Of a stretch of 64,000 nucleotides of DNA, positions 56,757-64,000 are shown piece by piece. Both the position numbers and the translations under genes were made by a program. The first letter of the stretch is position 1; each line of letters opens with the position of its first letter. Source of the DNA: Amorphoplanes digitatis (GTDB lineage: Bacteria > Actinomycetota > Actinomycetes > Mycobacteriales > Micromonosporaceae). Below the pieces are notes generated by a model. That model was not told the DNA's origin, did no database searches, and saw only the letters and a program-made list of their open reading frames with translations. The stretch is from the NCBI RefSeq assembly GCF_014205335.1, contig NZ_JACHNH010000001.1, positions 186,001 to 250,000 on the forward strand, in the 5' to 3' direction.

Positions 56757-58316
56757 GTGTCGCGATTGATGGAACTGGGGATCGCCAAGCGGCTGGGCGT
56801 TATCGTGGCCGTCGGCGCGCTGGGTATCGCCGGAATGTGGTACATCGCGGTGACCGGCCAGAACAAGGTCGTGGACCAGGCCGACACGGTGCGCCGGCTG
56901 GAGGCCGGCCTCGGTGCGCTGAACCACCTGGACACCCGGCAGAGTGAGCTGAAGGTCGACGCCTATCGCGCCGCCCTCGGCCAGGACGTCACCCAGGACG
57001 TCGCCGACGACGTCGCCTCGGCCGACGAGGCCGCGGACGCGGTCGAGGCGGTCGGCATGCCCGGTGACCTGCCCGCCGAGTTCGCGCAGATCCGGCCGGC
57101 CGTGGACAGCTTCGGCGCCTTCATCGCGGACTTCGTCGCGCAGGCCGGCGCCGGCGGCGCCGCCGCGCACGCGAACATCGCCCAGATCGCCGAGCGGAAC
57201 AGCGCGGTGGACGACCAGCTCGGCGCCCTCAACGAGAAGGTCGTCGCGGCCGTCAAGCAGGAGCGTGCCGACATGGACAGCGCCGTGCGGGCCACGACCT
57301 GGGCCGCCCGGATCGTCGGCATCGTCGCGATGGTGTTGCTCATCGGGCTGGCCGTGCCGCTGGCGCGATCGATTCTGGGCCCGGTGCGGCGGCTCGGCGA
57401 GGTCATCGAAGCCCTGGCGGCCGGCGATCTCACCCGGCGCAGCGGCATCACCAGCCGCGACGAGATCGGCCGCATGGCGGTCGGGCTGGACAGCGCCCTG
57501 TCCGCGATCCACCACTCGCTCAGCACGATCGAACAGAACGCCGAGACGCTCGCCAGTTCCGCCACCGAGCTCTCGGCGGTTGCCGCACAGATCGCCGACT
57601 CGGCTCAGCACACCGATGCGCGGATGACCTCGGCGTCCAGCGAGGCCGAGGAGATCTCCCGCAACGTGCAGACCGTCGCGGCCGGGTCGGAGGAGATGGG
57701 CCTGAGCATCCGGGAGATCTCCCGCAGCACCAGCGAGGCCGCCGAGATCGCCGCGGCCGCGGTCGCCGAGGCCGCACGCGCGACCGAGACCGTCCGCCTG
57801 CTGGGCGAGTCGTCCGCGGAGATCGGCAACGTGATCAAGCTGATCACCTCCATCGCCGAGCAGACGAACCTGCTCGCCCTGAACGCGACGATCGAGGCCG
57901 CCCGGGCCGGCGACGCGGGCAAGGGCTTCGCCGTGGTCGCCTCCGAGGTCAAGGACCTGGCGCAGGAGACCGCCCGGGCGACCGAGGACATCGGCTCGCG
58001 GGTGAGCGCGATCCAGCACGACACCGGCGGCGCGGTGGAGGTGATCGGCCGGATCAGTGAGGTTATCGCGAAGATCAACGAGTTCCAGACGGCGATCGCG
58101 AGCGCGGTCGAGGAGCAGACCGCGACGACGGCCGAGATGAGCCGCAGCATCAGCGAGGTGGCCTCGGGCAGCAGCCGGATCGCGGAGAACATCACCGACG
58201 TCTCCGCCGCCAGCTCGACCGCGGTGCACGGCGTCACGCAGAGCCGGCAGGCCAGCGACGAGGTGGCGCGTACCGCGGAGGAGCTGCGCACCCTGGTCGG
58301 CGCGTTCAAGCTCTGA
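56757..58316 (+). CDS. Methyl-accepting chemotaxis protein
   Basis: The 519-aa receptor has two membrane helices (LGVIVAVGALGIAGMWYIAV and AARIVGIVAMVLLIGLAVPLA), an extracytoplasmic four-helix ligand domain of about 160 residues with Asp/Ala-rich helices, a HAMP domain (RSILGPVRRLGEVIEALAAGDLTRR) and a signalling domain with the hairpin tip IAEQTNLLALNATIEAARAGDAGKGFAVVASEVKDLA. GTG 56757 follows a GGGGGG purine tract; ATG 56733 or 56769 are alternatives. No C-terminal CheR-binding pentapeptide is present. The ligand is unknown. Confidence 0.94.
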   Translation: MSRLMELGIAKRLGVIVAVGALGIAGMWYIAVTGQNKVVDQADTVRRLEAGLGALNHLDTRQSELKVDAYRAALGQDVTQDVADDVASADEAADAVEAVGMPGDLPAEFAQIRPAVDSFGAFIADFVAQAGAGGAAAHANIAQIAERNSAVDDQLGALNEKVVAAVKQERADMDSAVRATTWAARIVGIVAMVLLIGLAVPLARSILGPVRRLGEVIEALAAGDLTRRSGITSRDEIGRMAVGLDSALSAIHHSLSTIEQNAETLASSATELSAVAAQIADSAQHTDARMTSASSEAEEISRNVQTVAAGSEEMGLSIREISRSTSEAAEIAAAAVAEAARATETVRLLGESSAEIGNVIKLITSIAEQTNLLALNATIEAARAGDAGKGFAVVASEVKDLAQETARATEDIGSRVSAIQHDTGGAVEVIGRISEVIAKINEFQTAIASAVEEQTATTAEMSRSISEVASGSSRIAENITDVSAASSTAVHGVTQSRQASDEVARTAEELRTLVGAFKL

Positions 58317-58323
58317 GCACGGC

Positions 58324-58341
58324 GCACCCTGACTGCACCTG
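58324..58341 (+). promoter_or_regulatory. Degenerate TcrA-box-like repeat
   Basis: GCACCCT-GACT-GCACCTG has one mismatch in each half of GCA(A/C)CCG-N4-GCA(A/C)CCG. It lies 50 bp before the PHP-like gene. Such a near match can occur by chance in GC-rich DNA. Confidence 0.3.
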
Positions 58342-58390
58342 GCGCGGCCCCCGTCGACAACGCCGGGGCAGCACCGTATTCCAGGACGAG

Positions 58391-59179
58391 ATGGGCTCGT
58401 CATACGGACGTGTCTCGGGAGTCTTCGTGGTTGCAGAACACGAATCGGTCATGAACGGCACCACCCTTGCCGCGCCCGTCGCCGCCCTCGACCTGCGGAC
58501 CGACGCGCACGTGCACACCGGTTTCGCCGCGGGCCGGGACAGCGTCGGCGTCGTGGTCTCGGCCGCCGACAAGGCCGGGCTGACGACTGTCACGTTCGCC
58601 GATCAGGTGGGGCCGGAGACGGCCTGGCTGCCCGCGTACGCGGACACCATCCGCCGCGCCCGCCTGCGCACCGAGCTCAGCCTGCGGGTCGGCGCCGAGG
58701 TCGAGGTCGTCCAGCCCGACGGCTGGCTGGCCTGGCCGGCCGATCTCGGGCATCTCGAGGTGGTGTCGGTGTCGGTGTCCCGGCTGCCGCTGGCCGAGGG
58801 CCTGATCGCGCCCCGCGACGTGCGGGCCATGATCGCCGCCGGGCGGCTCACCCCGGACCAGGTCGCCGAGGCCACCGTCGCCGCGACGATCAAGGGCATA
58901 GAGCGTGCCTCCCGGTACGCGCCGACGCAGCTGGCCCGCCCGCTGAGCCTGCTGGCCCAGGTCGGCATCGACGACGCCGTGCTGACCCCGGAGCTCGTGG
59001 ACGCGCTCGCCGCCGCCTGCCGGCTCACCGGAACCGCGGTCGAGATCAGCGAGGCGTGGCGCAGCCCGGCGCCCCGGCTGGTGGCCATGCTGCGTGAGGC
59101 GAATGTGGCCCTGTTGGCGGCGAGTGACGCCCGATACGCGGGCGAGGTCGGCCGCTGGCAGTACCTGCGCCGGGTCTGA
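58391..59179 (+). CDS. PHP-domain-like protein lacking metal ligands
   Basis: The 262-aa protein resembles PHP-domain phosphoesterases (HisK/polymerase type): TDAHVHTGFAAGRDSVGVVVSAADKAGLTTVTFADQV, GAEVEVV, and AASDARYAGEVGRW near the end. Two ligand positions are altered: the TDH motif reads FADQ and the terminal SDAH reads SDAR. The first HxH and the GAE glutamate remain. It may be inactive or use fewer metals. The start could be ATG 58391 or the internal ATG 58451. It follows the chemoreceptor by 74 bp. Confidence 0.75.
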   Translation: MGSSYGRVSGVFVVAEHESVMNGTTLAAPVAALDLRTDAHVHTGFAAGRDSVGVVVSAADKAGLTTVTFADQVGPETAWLPAYADTIRRARLRTELSLRVGAEVEVVQPDGWLAWPADLGHLEVVSVSVSRLPLAEGLIAPRDVRAMIAAGRLTPDQVAEATVAATIKGIERASRYAPTQLARPLSLLAQVGIDDAVLTPELVDALAAACRLTGTAVEISEAWRSPAPRLVAMLREANVALLAASDARYAGEVGRWQYLRRV

Positions 59180-59253
59180 TCCGAAATCAAACGCGTAGCG
59201 TAATCACATACGTACTCTCGGTCATGCCAGCACTTCAGCATGGGAGAGATGCC

Positions 59254-60054
59254 ATGAGTATGGTCCAGCAGGCCGTCGAGATCGGTGCCCCGCTGCACAC
59301 GGTGTACCAACAACTCGAGGCATTCGAGAACTATCCGCAATTCATGACCGGTGTGCAGCAGGTGACCCGGATCGGCAACGATCAGACGCATTGGGTCATG
59401 GAGGTCGAGGGTCACCGCCGGGAGTTCGACGCACAGATCACCGAGTGCACCCTGGACGAAAGGGTCTCCTGGACGACCACCGAGGGGCCGATGCTCGCGG
59501 AGACGATCACCCTGCGGCCGATGGGTGAGATGCGCACACAGATCGTCGCGCAGCTCGAGGCCGACGTCGCGTACCTGATGCCCAGCGACCGGCACGGCCA
59601 GGCGTCGCTGAGCCGTCAGCTCAAGTCCGACCTGAATACCTTCAAGAGCCTGATCGAGGCCGGCTGGCCCGCCGCCGCCGACCTGGGTGCCAGCTCGAAG
59701 GACCTTTCCGGAATGGGCGGCAAGATGCTCGACCCGGCCTCGCCGGCCTCGGTCGCGACCCGCGCTCGCGGCGGCCGCCCGCAGCCCGGCGCCGGCTGGG
59801 GCACCAGCGCCGGCGGGTTCAGCAACGCGGAGCGCGGCACCGACGTCGACATCACCTCGGCGCCCGGCATCAGCAGCGCCGCCGACCTCGACGACGTGCT
59901 CGCACCCGGCCGCCGCATCGGCGGCACCCTCTCGATGAGCGGCGGCGCGGCGGGTGGCGCGGCGCCGATGGGCGGCAAGGCCATGAGCGCCCGCGACGGC
60001 CGCACCGACGGGGCCGTCAACGAGGAGGAGCGCGGCAGTTCCCAGGACTGGTAG
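59254..60054 (+). CDS. SRPBCC-superfamily protein with disordered tail
   Basis: The 266-aa protein has an N-terminal polyketide-cyclase/START-like domain (SMVQQAVEIGAPLHTVYQQLEAFENYPQFMTGVQQVTRI; residues 1-145), as in the stress-related cyclase/dehydrase family, and a 120-residue Gly/Ala/Ser-rich tail. The ligand and function are unknown. ATG 59254 is chosen over 59224 because GGGAGAG precedes it at the right distance. Confidence 0.82.
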   Translation: MSMVQQAVEIGAPLHTVYQQLEAFENYPQFMTGVQQVTRIGNDQTHWVMEVEGHRREFDAQITECTLDERVSWTTTEGPMLAETITLRPMGEMRTQIVAQLEADVAYLMPSDRHGQASLSRQLKSDLNTFKSLIEAGWPAAADLGASSKDLSGMGGKMLDPASPASVATRARGGRPQPGAGWGTSAGGFSNAERGTDVDITSAPGISSAADLDDVLAPGRRIGGTLSMSGGAAGGAAPMGGKAMSARDGRTDGAVNEEERGSSQDW

Positions 60055-60057
60055 CGG

Positions 60058-61878
60058 TCAGAGGGACGCCGACTCGAGAGTCACGATCAGTTCCGCGCCG
60101 TGGGGCTCGGCCCGCTCATAGCGGACCGAGCCCCCGTTCGCTTCCACGAGGTGGCGCACGATGAAGAGCCCGAGCCCGGCGCCGCGCATGAACCGGTCGA
60201 ACAGGTGCGGGATCAGCTCCTCCGGGATGCCGTCGCCGCTGTCGCGCACCGTCAGCACGACGGACTCGGCGTGCCGCTCGGCGCGGACCTCCAGCGGCGG
60301 CTCGCCGTACTGGATCGCGTTGCTGAGCAGGTTGCGCACCACGTGCCAGAGGTGCTGCCGGTCGGCCAGCGAGGAGACGTCGTCGTCGATGACGATCTCC
60401 ACGCCGTCCGCGCAGCCCAGCTCCTCGACGACCGAGGTGACGACGTCGAGCACCGGCACCGGGGTGCGCCGCGCGGTGACCGTGCCGGTGTCCAGCCGGA
60501 AGAGCAGTTGCAGGTCGTTCATCATCTTGATGAGCCGATGGGTGTTTTTGTCGATCTTCGTCGCCAGCTCGAGGCGGATGTCCTCACCCAGCTCGGACCA
60601 GTCCGCGGAGAGCAGCTCGGAGAGGCTGGCGATCGAGCTGATCGGCTGCGCGACGTCGTGGGTCAGCATCGACGTCAGGTCGTTCTTGAAGGCCAGCGCC
60701 GCCTCCAGCCGGCTGTTCGACTCGCGCAGCCGCTCGTTGCTGCGCTCCAGCTCGGCGGCGCGTTCGCTCAGCCTGTCCTCGGCGCGCTTGCGGTCGGCGA
60801 TGTCGACGTAGGTCGCCACGTACGCCCGGGCACGCCCGTCGGCGTCCGGGATCGCCGCCATGGTGGCCAGCACCGGGATGTCGGTGCCGTCGGCGTGCCG
60901 CACCACCCAGTCCCCGGTGCCGGCGGGCGGGACCTCGGCCGGTTCCGGGCCGGGCGGCCGGGTGTTGCCGGTCAGCTCCCGCCAGCGCCGGTTCACGTCG
61001 ATCACCCGGTGGTTGGCGTCGAGGACCATCACCGCCTCGTTCATCGACTGGAGCAGCGTGTCGGCGAACTCCCGGCGTTCCCGCAGCTCCGCGACGAGCT
61101 CGCGCTGCTGGCGGTCGGCGCTCTCGAGCGAGCGCACCAGCAGGGCGATCAGGGCCAGCACGGCGAGGGCGGCGAGGGTCACGCCGATGCTGATCGCGCC
61201 CGCCGGGCTTCTGATCCCGGTACGGACCGCGAACGCGCTGATCAGGGCGGCCACGACCGGCAGGGCGATGAGCACGGGCAGCGTGTGCCGGATCTTGCTG
61301 CCGGCCCCCGCGGCCGCGCCGGTGCGCAGCGGGCCCGCCTCCGGGCGGGCCAGGATGGCGCCGACGGCCAGGGCGAGCAGTGTGCCGCCGTGGTAGGGCG
61401 CCATGACGCTGTCCGGTCCGCCGCCGCCCGGGAACGTCGGCGCGAACATCCGCGGGACCATGGCGACCAGGGCGATGATCGCGGTGCCGGCCAGCAGCGG
61501 GTCGGCGACCCGGAACCGGGTCTGCACGCCGGAGCGCCGGAACCGGATGTCGATGCAGGCCAGGGCCAGGCCGGCGAGCATGGTGGCGACCCCGGCGGCC
61601 GGGTGGCGCTCCAGGGTGGCGCCGCCGAGCGCCGCGGCGAGGAGCGCGAGCAGGTAGCCGGCGCCGCGCAGCGCCGGTCCGCCGCGTTCCGGAGCGAGCA
61701 GGACGAGAGCGAGCCCGGCGGCCACGAGTGCGGCCGCCGGGCTCGACGTCAGTACGTTCTCTCCCGCGGGCACCGGCGAGGTCGACAGGCTGAAGACGCC
61801 GGCGACGACCACCGTGATCCCGGCGCACCCGGCGAAGATCCGGGACAGCCTGCCCACGTCGAGCGCCGCGATCTGCAC
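60058..61878 (-). CDS. Membrane PAS histidine kinase
   Basis: The 606-aa kinase has about eight N-terminal membrane helices (residues 10-265), a short coiled region, a PAS domain (about 280-400: SMNEAVMVLDANHRVIDVNRRWRELTG), HisKA with the phospho-acceptor His in TSMLTHDVAQPISS, and an HATPase_c domain with N-box RNLLSNAIQYG and G1 DSGDGIPEEL, G2 GLGLFIVRHLVE. It is likely active. The signal is unknown. It converges on the SRPBCC gene (3 bp) and may work with the response regulator at 62485. Confidence 0.92.
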   Translation of the reverse strand: MQIAALDVGRLSRIFAGCAGITVVVAGVFSLSTSPVPAGENVLTSSPAAALVAAGLALVLLAPERGGPALRGAGYLLALLAAALGGATLERHPAAGVATMLAGLALACIDIRFRRSGVQTRFRVADPLLAGTAIIALVAMVPRMFAPTFPGGGGPDSVMAPYHGGTLLALAVGAILARPEAGPLRTGAAAGAGSKIRHTLPVLIALPVVAALISAFAVRTGIRSPAGAISIGVTLAALAVLALIALLVRSLESADRQQRELVAELRERREFADTLLQSMNEAVMVLDANHRVIDVNRRWRELTGNTRPPGPEPAEVPPAGTGDWVVRHADGTDIPVLATMAAIPDADGRARAYVATYVDIADRKRAEDRLSERAAELERSNERLRESNSRLEAALAFKNDLTSMLTHDVAQPISSIASLSELLSADWSELGEDIRLELATKIDKNTHRLIKMMNDLQLLFRLDTGTVTARRTPVPVLDVVTSVVEELGCADGVEIVIDDDVSSLADRQHLWHVVRNLLSNAIQYGEPPLEVRAERHAESVVLTVRDSGDGIPEELIPHLFDRFMRGAGLGLFIVRHLVEANGGSVRYERAEPHGAELIVTLESASL

Positions 61879-61957
61879 CGGTGGAACCCCTCTAAATATG
61901 GGCGTTTCGGCCCAAGTGCGAGGGAGCGATCATATCGCGGCGGATGTGATCAAGTGG

Positions 61958-62185
61958 TCACGCCGGTGGAGACTGCATCGCCCACTCGAAGCCGTCCCCG
62001 ACGGTGATCCGGGCGGCGACCGGATTCAGCTTGCCCGCGTTCTTGTTCGCGTGGTGTCCGCAGAACACCAGCGTGCCGCCGGTGGTCAGTACGATCTCCG
62101 CCTTTCCGGCGGCGATGCAGCTGTCGCAGCGGTCGACCAGGGACGGGACGGTGACGATCTCGGGCGACAGCATGGTGGTCATCAT
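61958..62185 (-). CDS. DUF7455-type small zinc-ribbon-like protein
   Basis: This 75-aa protein has the pattern DRCDSCIAAGKAEIVLTTGGTLVFCGHHANK, two Cys pairs/His that suggest a zinc knuckle, typical of a small conserved actinobacterial family near sigma-factor genes. The function is unknown. The two ATGs at 62185 and 62182 are both possible starts. Confidence 0.8.
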   Translation of the reverse strand: MMTTMLSPEIVTVPSLVDRCDSCIAAGKAEIVLTTGGTLVFCGHHANKNAGKLNPVAARITVGDGFEWAMQSPPA

Positions 62186-62484
62186 CGCTCTCTCCTGGCT
62201 GAGTGGCAGTGCGGCGGTCTCTGTCAGGGGTCACTTCGGTCCGCGGCCGGGGCGGCTTAGCGCGAGGGTTCCGTGCCGGGACCCTGCTACCCGCCGGCAA
62301 CCCAGGGCCGGACGGGCCGGACACGAGCGCCGATCCGTCTCAGACCCACCCGATCGGCGCGTCGGGTACGCCCGTCGCCGCAAGCGGACGCCGGTACGCG
62401 GGCCGGTGCTCCGAAAGCCCGGAAAGCGGCACCGGTGTGCCCGCCCGCCGATAGCGTGTTGTGACAAGCATCGAGGAGGCCCCA
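62186..62484. other. Divergent GC-rich intergenic region
   Basis: This 299-bp stretch separates the DUF7455 and response-regulator genes. I see no gene or recognised motif in it. Confidence 0.4.
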
Positions 62485-62886
62485 ATGCCGGAGGTTCCGC
62501 AGGAGCGTCCAACGGTCCTCGTCGTCGACGACGAGGAGGACCTGCGCGACATCGTGCGCCGGATGCTCGAGCGCCGGGGCTTCGAGACCCTGATGGCGGC
62601 CGACGCTGACCAGGCCCTCGAGGTGTGCCGCGACCACGCCGGCGCGATCGACGTGCTCGTCACCGACCTCGGCCTGCCGGGCGTCGGCGGGGGTGAGCTG
62701 GCCCGCGCCGCGACCGGCATGCGTACCGATATGGGCGTCGTCTACATCTCCGGCCTGCCCAAGGACATCGCGGTGGCCAAGGGCCAGATCGCCGAGGACG
62801 CCCGGCTGGTCATGAAGCCGTTCACCTCAGACGTGCTGCTGGAGGCGCTGCGGGCGGTACTCGCCGACCGCGCACCCAGCATGTGA
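62485..62886 (+). CDS. Single-domain response regulator
   Basis: The 133-aa protein is a receiver domain with DDEED acidic cluster (residues 15-19), phospho-acceptor D61 in VTDLGLPG and K in MKPFTSD. No output domain is present. ATG 62485 has GAGGAGG at the right distance, whereas GTG 62461 does not. It may be a partner of the PAS kinase or a further phosphorelay protein; it has less CheY-like WNMP character than the chemotaxis regulators. Confidence 0.88.
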   Translation: MPEVPQERPTVLVVDDEEDLRDIVRRMLERRGFETLMAADADQALEVCRDHAGAIDVLVTDLGLPGVGGGELARAATGMRTDMGVVYISGLPKDIAVAKGQIAEDARLVMKPFTSDVLLEALRAVLADRAPSM

Positions 62887-62901
62887 CGACCGCCGTGTAG
62901 G

Positions 62902-62928
62902 GCGCCGCCGGACCGGGTCCGGCGGCGC
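62902..62928 (+). terminator. Terminator after the response-regulator gene
   Basis: GCGCCGCCGGACC (62902-62914) and GGTCCGGCGGCGC (62916-62928) are exact complements around a single G, 16 bp after the stop; the practical loop is several bases. Confidence 0.7.
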
Positions 62929-63026
62929 TCTCGCGTACCGGTTACGGCCGATCGGCCGGGTCGAACCGGCCGAAAACCCTTTCAGTGTCCCGGCCCGGTG
63001 CCGCCCACCCTCCGCCCCGGCGGACG

Positions 63027-63044
63027 GCAACCGGCACGCACCCG
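63027..63044 (+). promoter_or_regulatory. Perfect TcrA-box-like direct repeat upstream of a secreted protein gene
   Basis: GCAACCG-GCAC-GCACCCG fits GCA(A/C)CCG-N4-GCA(A/C)CCG exactly, and a further GCACCCG lies at 63061-63067. It is 80 bp before the GTG of the secreted protein. The same repeat precedes flagellar promoters at 39352 and 45224. Confidence 0.65.
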
Positions 63045-63123
63045 TCCGCTTCCCGGGCCGGCACCCGTCCGCCTCGAACCTGAATGTCAGACAGCGAATG
63101 TTTGACACTCAGGGGGGATCTAC

Positions 63124-64000
63124 GTGGGGGCCAGGCGAGGGACCATCGGAATCGCACTGACGGGCGTCGTTGTCGCCGGCGGGGGATTCGCGCTGACTCC
63201 CCCGGCGAACGCGGCGACCACGACGACCACGACCGGCACGAGGACCACTTACACCAGCGACGACGCGTACACCTCGAGCACGCGTAAGACCGTCAACTTC
63301 GGCGCAGCCGACAAGCTGGTGGTGGGCAAGGAGTCGGGGGAGACCCGGATGTCCTACCTGAAGTTCGCGCCGAAGGTGGCGGCCGGCGAGACCGTTACCG
63401 GCGCGGAACTGCGGCTGCCGGTGGACGGCACCCCTGTCGCCGCGACGCTGAACGTCTTCTCGGTGCCGAACTCGTGGTCGGAGAAGACCGTCACCGCGGC
63501 CAACGCACCGAAGACCGGCTCCCTGGTCGCCTCGCTCAAGCCGAAGACCACCGACAAGACGCTGACCTTCAACGTGTCCAAGGTGGTCAACAAGGCCGGC
63601 ACGTACGCGTTCGCGCTCAAGTCCGCCTCGACCAACGCCGTCACCCGGCTGCGCTCGATGGAGTACGGCACCGCCACCTCGGGCGGCCCGGAGCTGGTGA
63701 TCACCACCAAGAAGACCACGACGACGTCGGCCAAGCCGTCCACCCCGGCGACCCCGCCGGTGACGGCGCCGGCCGAGTGCGTCACCGACGCGCTGCTCGT
63801 GCCGTCCTGCGGCGTGCTCTGGGGCGCCGCGGCCGGCGGCTTCACCGACACGCCGCGCGACCAGGCCCTCAAGGACTGGGAGGCGCTGACCGGCCGCACC
63901 GCGTCGATCTACCACACGTACCACAAGGGCGACGAGCAGTTCCCCACCAAGGCCGAGATCGCCATGACGCAGGACCCGAAGAACCCGCGGGTTCTCCTGC
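63124..64000 (+). CDS. Secreted carbohydrate-active protein (DNRLRE/CBM plus GH26-like), partial
   Basis: The frame is open to the window end, so at least 292 residues are visible. It has a signal peptide (ARRGTIGIALTGVVVAGGGFALTPPANAA), a beta-sandwich module of DNRLRE/CBM96 type (YTSDDAYTSSTRKTVNFGAADKLVVGKESGETRMSYLKF to about residue 195), a Thr/Pro linker and the start of a GH26-like domain (GVLWGAAAGGFTDTPRDQALKDWEALTGRTASIYHTYHKG). It may be a secreted beta-mannanase-like or wall-polysaccharide hydrolase; catalytic residues lie past the window edge. A direct-repeat box upstream suggests shared control with flagellar genes. Confidence 0.75.
   Translation, partial: MGARRGTIGIALTGVVVAGGGFALTPPANAATTTTTTGTRTTYTSDDAYTSSTRKTVNFGAADKLVVGKESGETRMSYLKFAPKVAAGETVTGAELRLPVDGTPVAATLNVFSVPNSWSEKTVTAANAPKTGSLVASLKPKTTDKTLTFNVSKVVNKAGTYAFALKSASTNAVTRLRSMEYGTATSGGPELVITTKKTTTTSAKPSTPATPPVTAPAECVTDALLVPSCGVLWGAAAGGFTDTPRDQALKDWEALTGRTASIYHTYHKGDEQFPTKAEIAMTQDPKNPRVLL

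Noticed and set aside
63080..63112. TGTCA...TGACA inverted repeat just upstream of the secreted protein gene
   Set aside because: The arms are only 5 bp with a 13-bp spacer and can arise by chance; noted but not scored.
1..64000. CRISPR arrays, tRNA or rRNA genes, insertion sequences, attachment sites
   Set aside because: No regularly spaced repeats, no cloverleaf-type sequences and no transposase or integrase genes were seen while reading.

Overview
The window is high-GC actinobacterial DNA, very probably from Actinoplanes or a close zoospore-forming Micromonosporaceae relative. The evidence is a complete-looking Gram-positive-type flagellar and chemotaxis cluster inside an actinomycete backbone: an HBHA-like operon in the same order as Mycobacterium tuberculosis Rv0474-Rv0476, a mycothiol-type DinB-like protein, a DUF7455 protein, many GTG starts and mostly short intergenic gaps. 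Genus assignment is inference from content; no 16S rRNA gene is present.

Positions 1-12.8 kb hold ordinary chromosomal genes: the 3' end of a Fur-family regulator, a YgfZ-like folate-binding protein, a BKACE enzyme, an asparaginase, an XRE/HBHA-like/DUF2516/hydrolase operon behind a perfect 36-bp palindrome, an EI24 membrane protein, a LacI regulator with a GH1 beta-glucosidase, murB, a secreted CAP protein, and a divergent histidine kinase (degenerate) / OmpR-type response regulator pair.

Positions 13.5-21 kb are a rightward chemotaxis operon: cheA-cheW-unknown-cheB-cheR-cheY-cheX-cheY-CheX-like. A sulfotransferase gene converges on its end.

Positions 22-45 kb are leftward flagellar structural and export genes, read from flgB down to a small membrane protein: flgB, flgC, fliE, fliF, fliG, fliH, fliI, fliJ, a NlpC/P60-lytic transglycosylase fusion, fliK, flgD, flgE, flbD, motA, motB, fliL, fliM, fliN, fliO, fliP, fliR, flhB, flhA, an flhF-like gene and a 79-aa membrane protein. 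No fliQ, flgF/flgG, fliA, flgM or flhG was found in the window.

Positions 45.3-52.7 kb carry the filament genes (fliD, fliS, a fliT-position gene and fliC leftward; flgN, flgK, flgL rightward) and the fliW and csrA flagellin-control pair. From 52.7 kb on come a large glycosyltransferase-TPR protein, a DUF3626 protein, a secreted M23 peptidase, a methyl-accepting chemotaxis protein, a degenerate PHP-like protein, an SRPBCC protein, a PAS histidine kinase, a DUF7455 protein, a single-domain response regulator and the start of a secreted carbohydrate-active protein.

Regulation can be read from the DNA. Nine operons have a sigma-28 (FliA)-like promoter of the form CTCA/CTAA-N16/17-GCCGA. Several of these have, immediately upstream, a direct repeat GCA(A/C)CCG-N4-GCA(A/C)CCG that matches my recollection of the TcrA box of A. 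missouriensis. The flagellin leader contains a small hairpin presenting GGA plus an AAGGA overlapping the Shine-Dalgarno sequence, as expected for CsrA control antagonised by FliW. The candidate novelties are the accessory parts: an FlhF without a P-loop, a FliM without the CheY-binding motif, two CheX-type proteins, unknown proteins embedded in the chemotaxis and export operons, and the absent fliQ.
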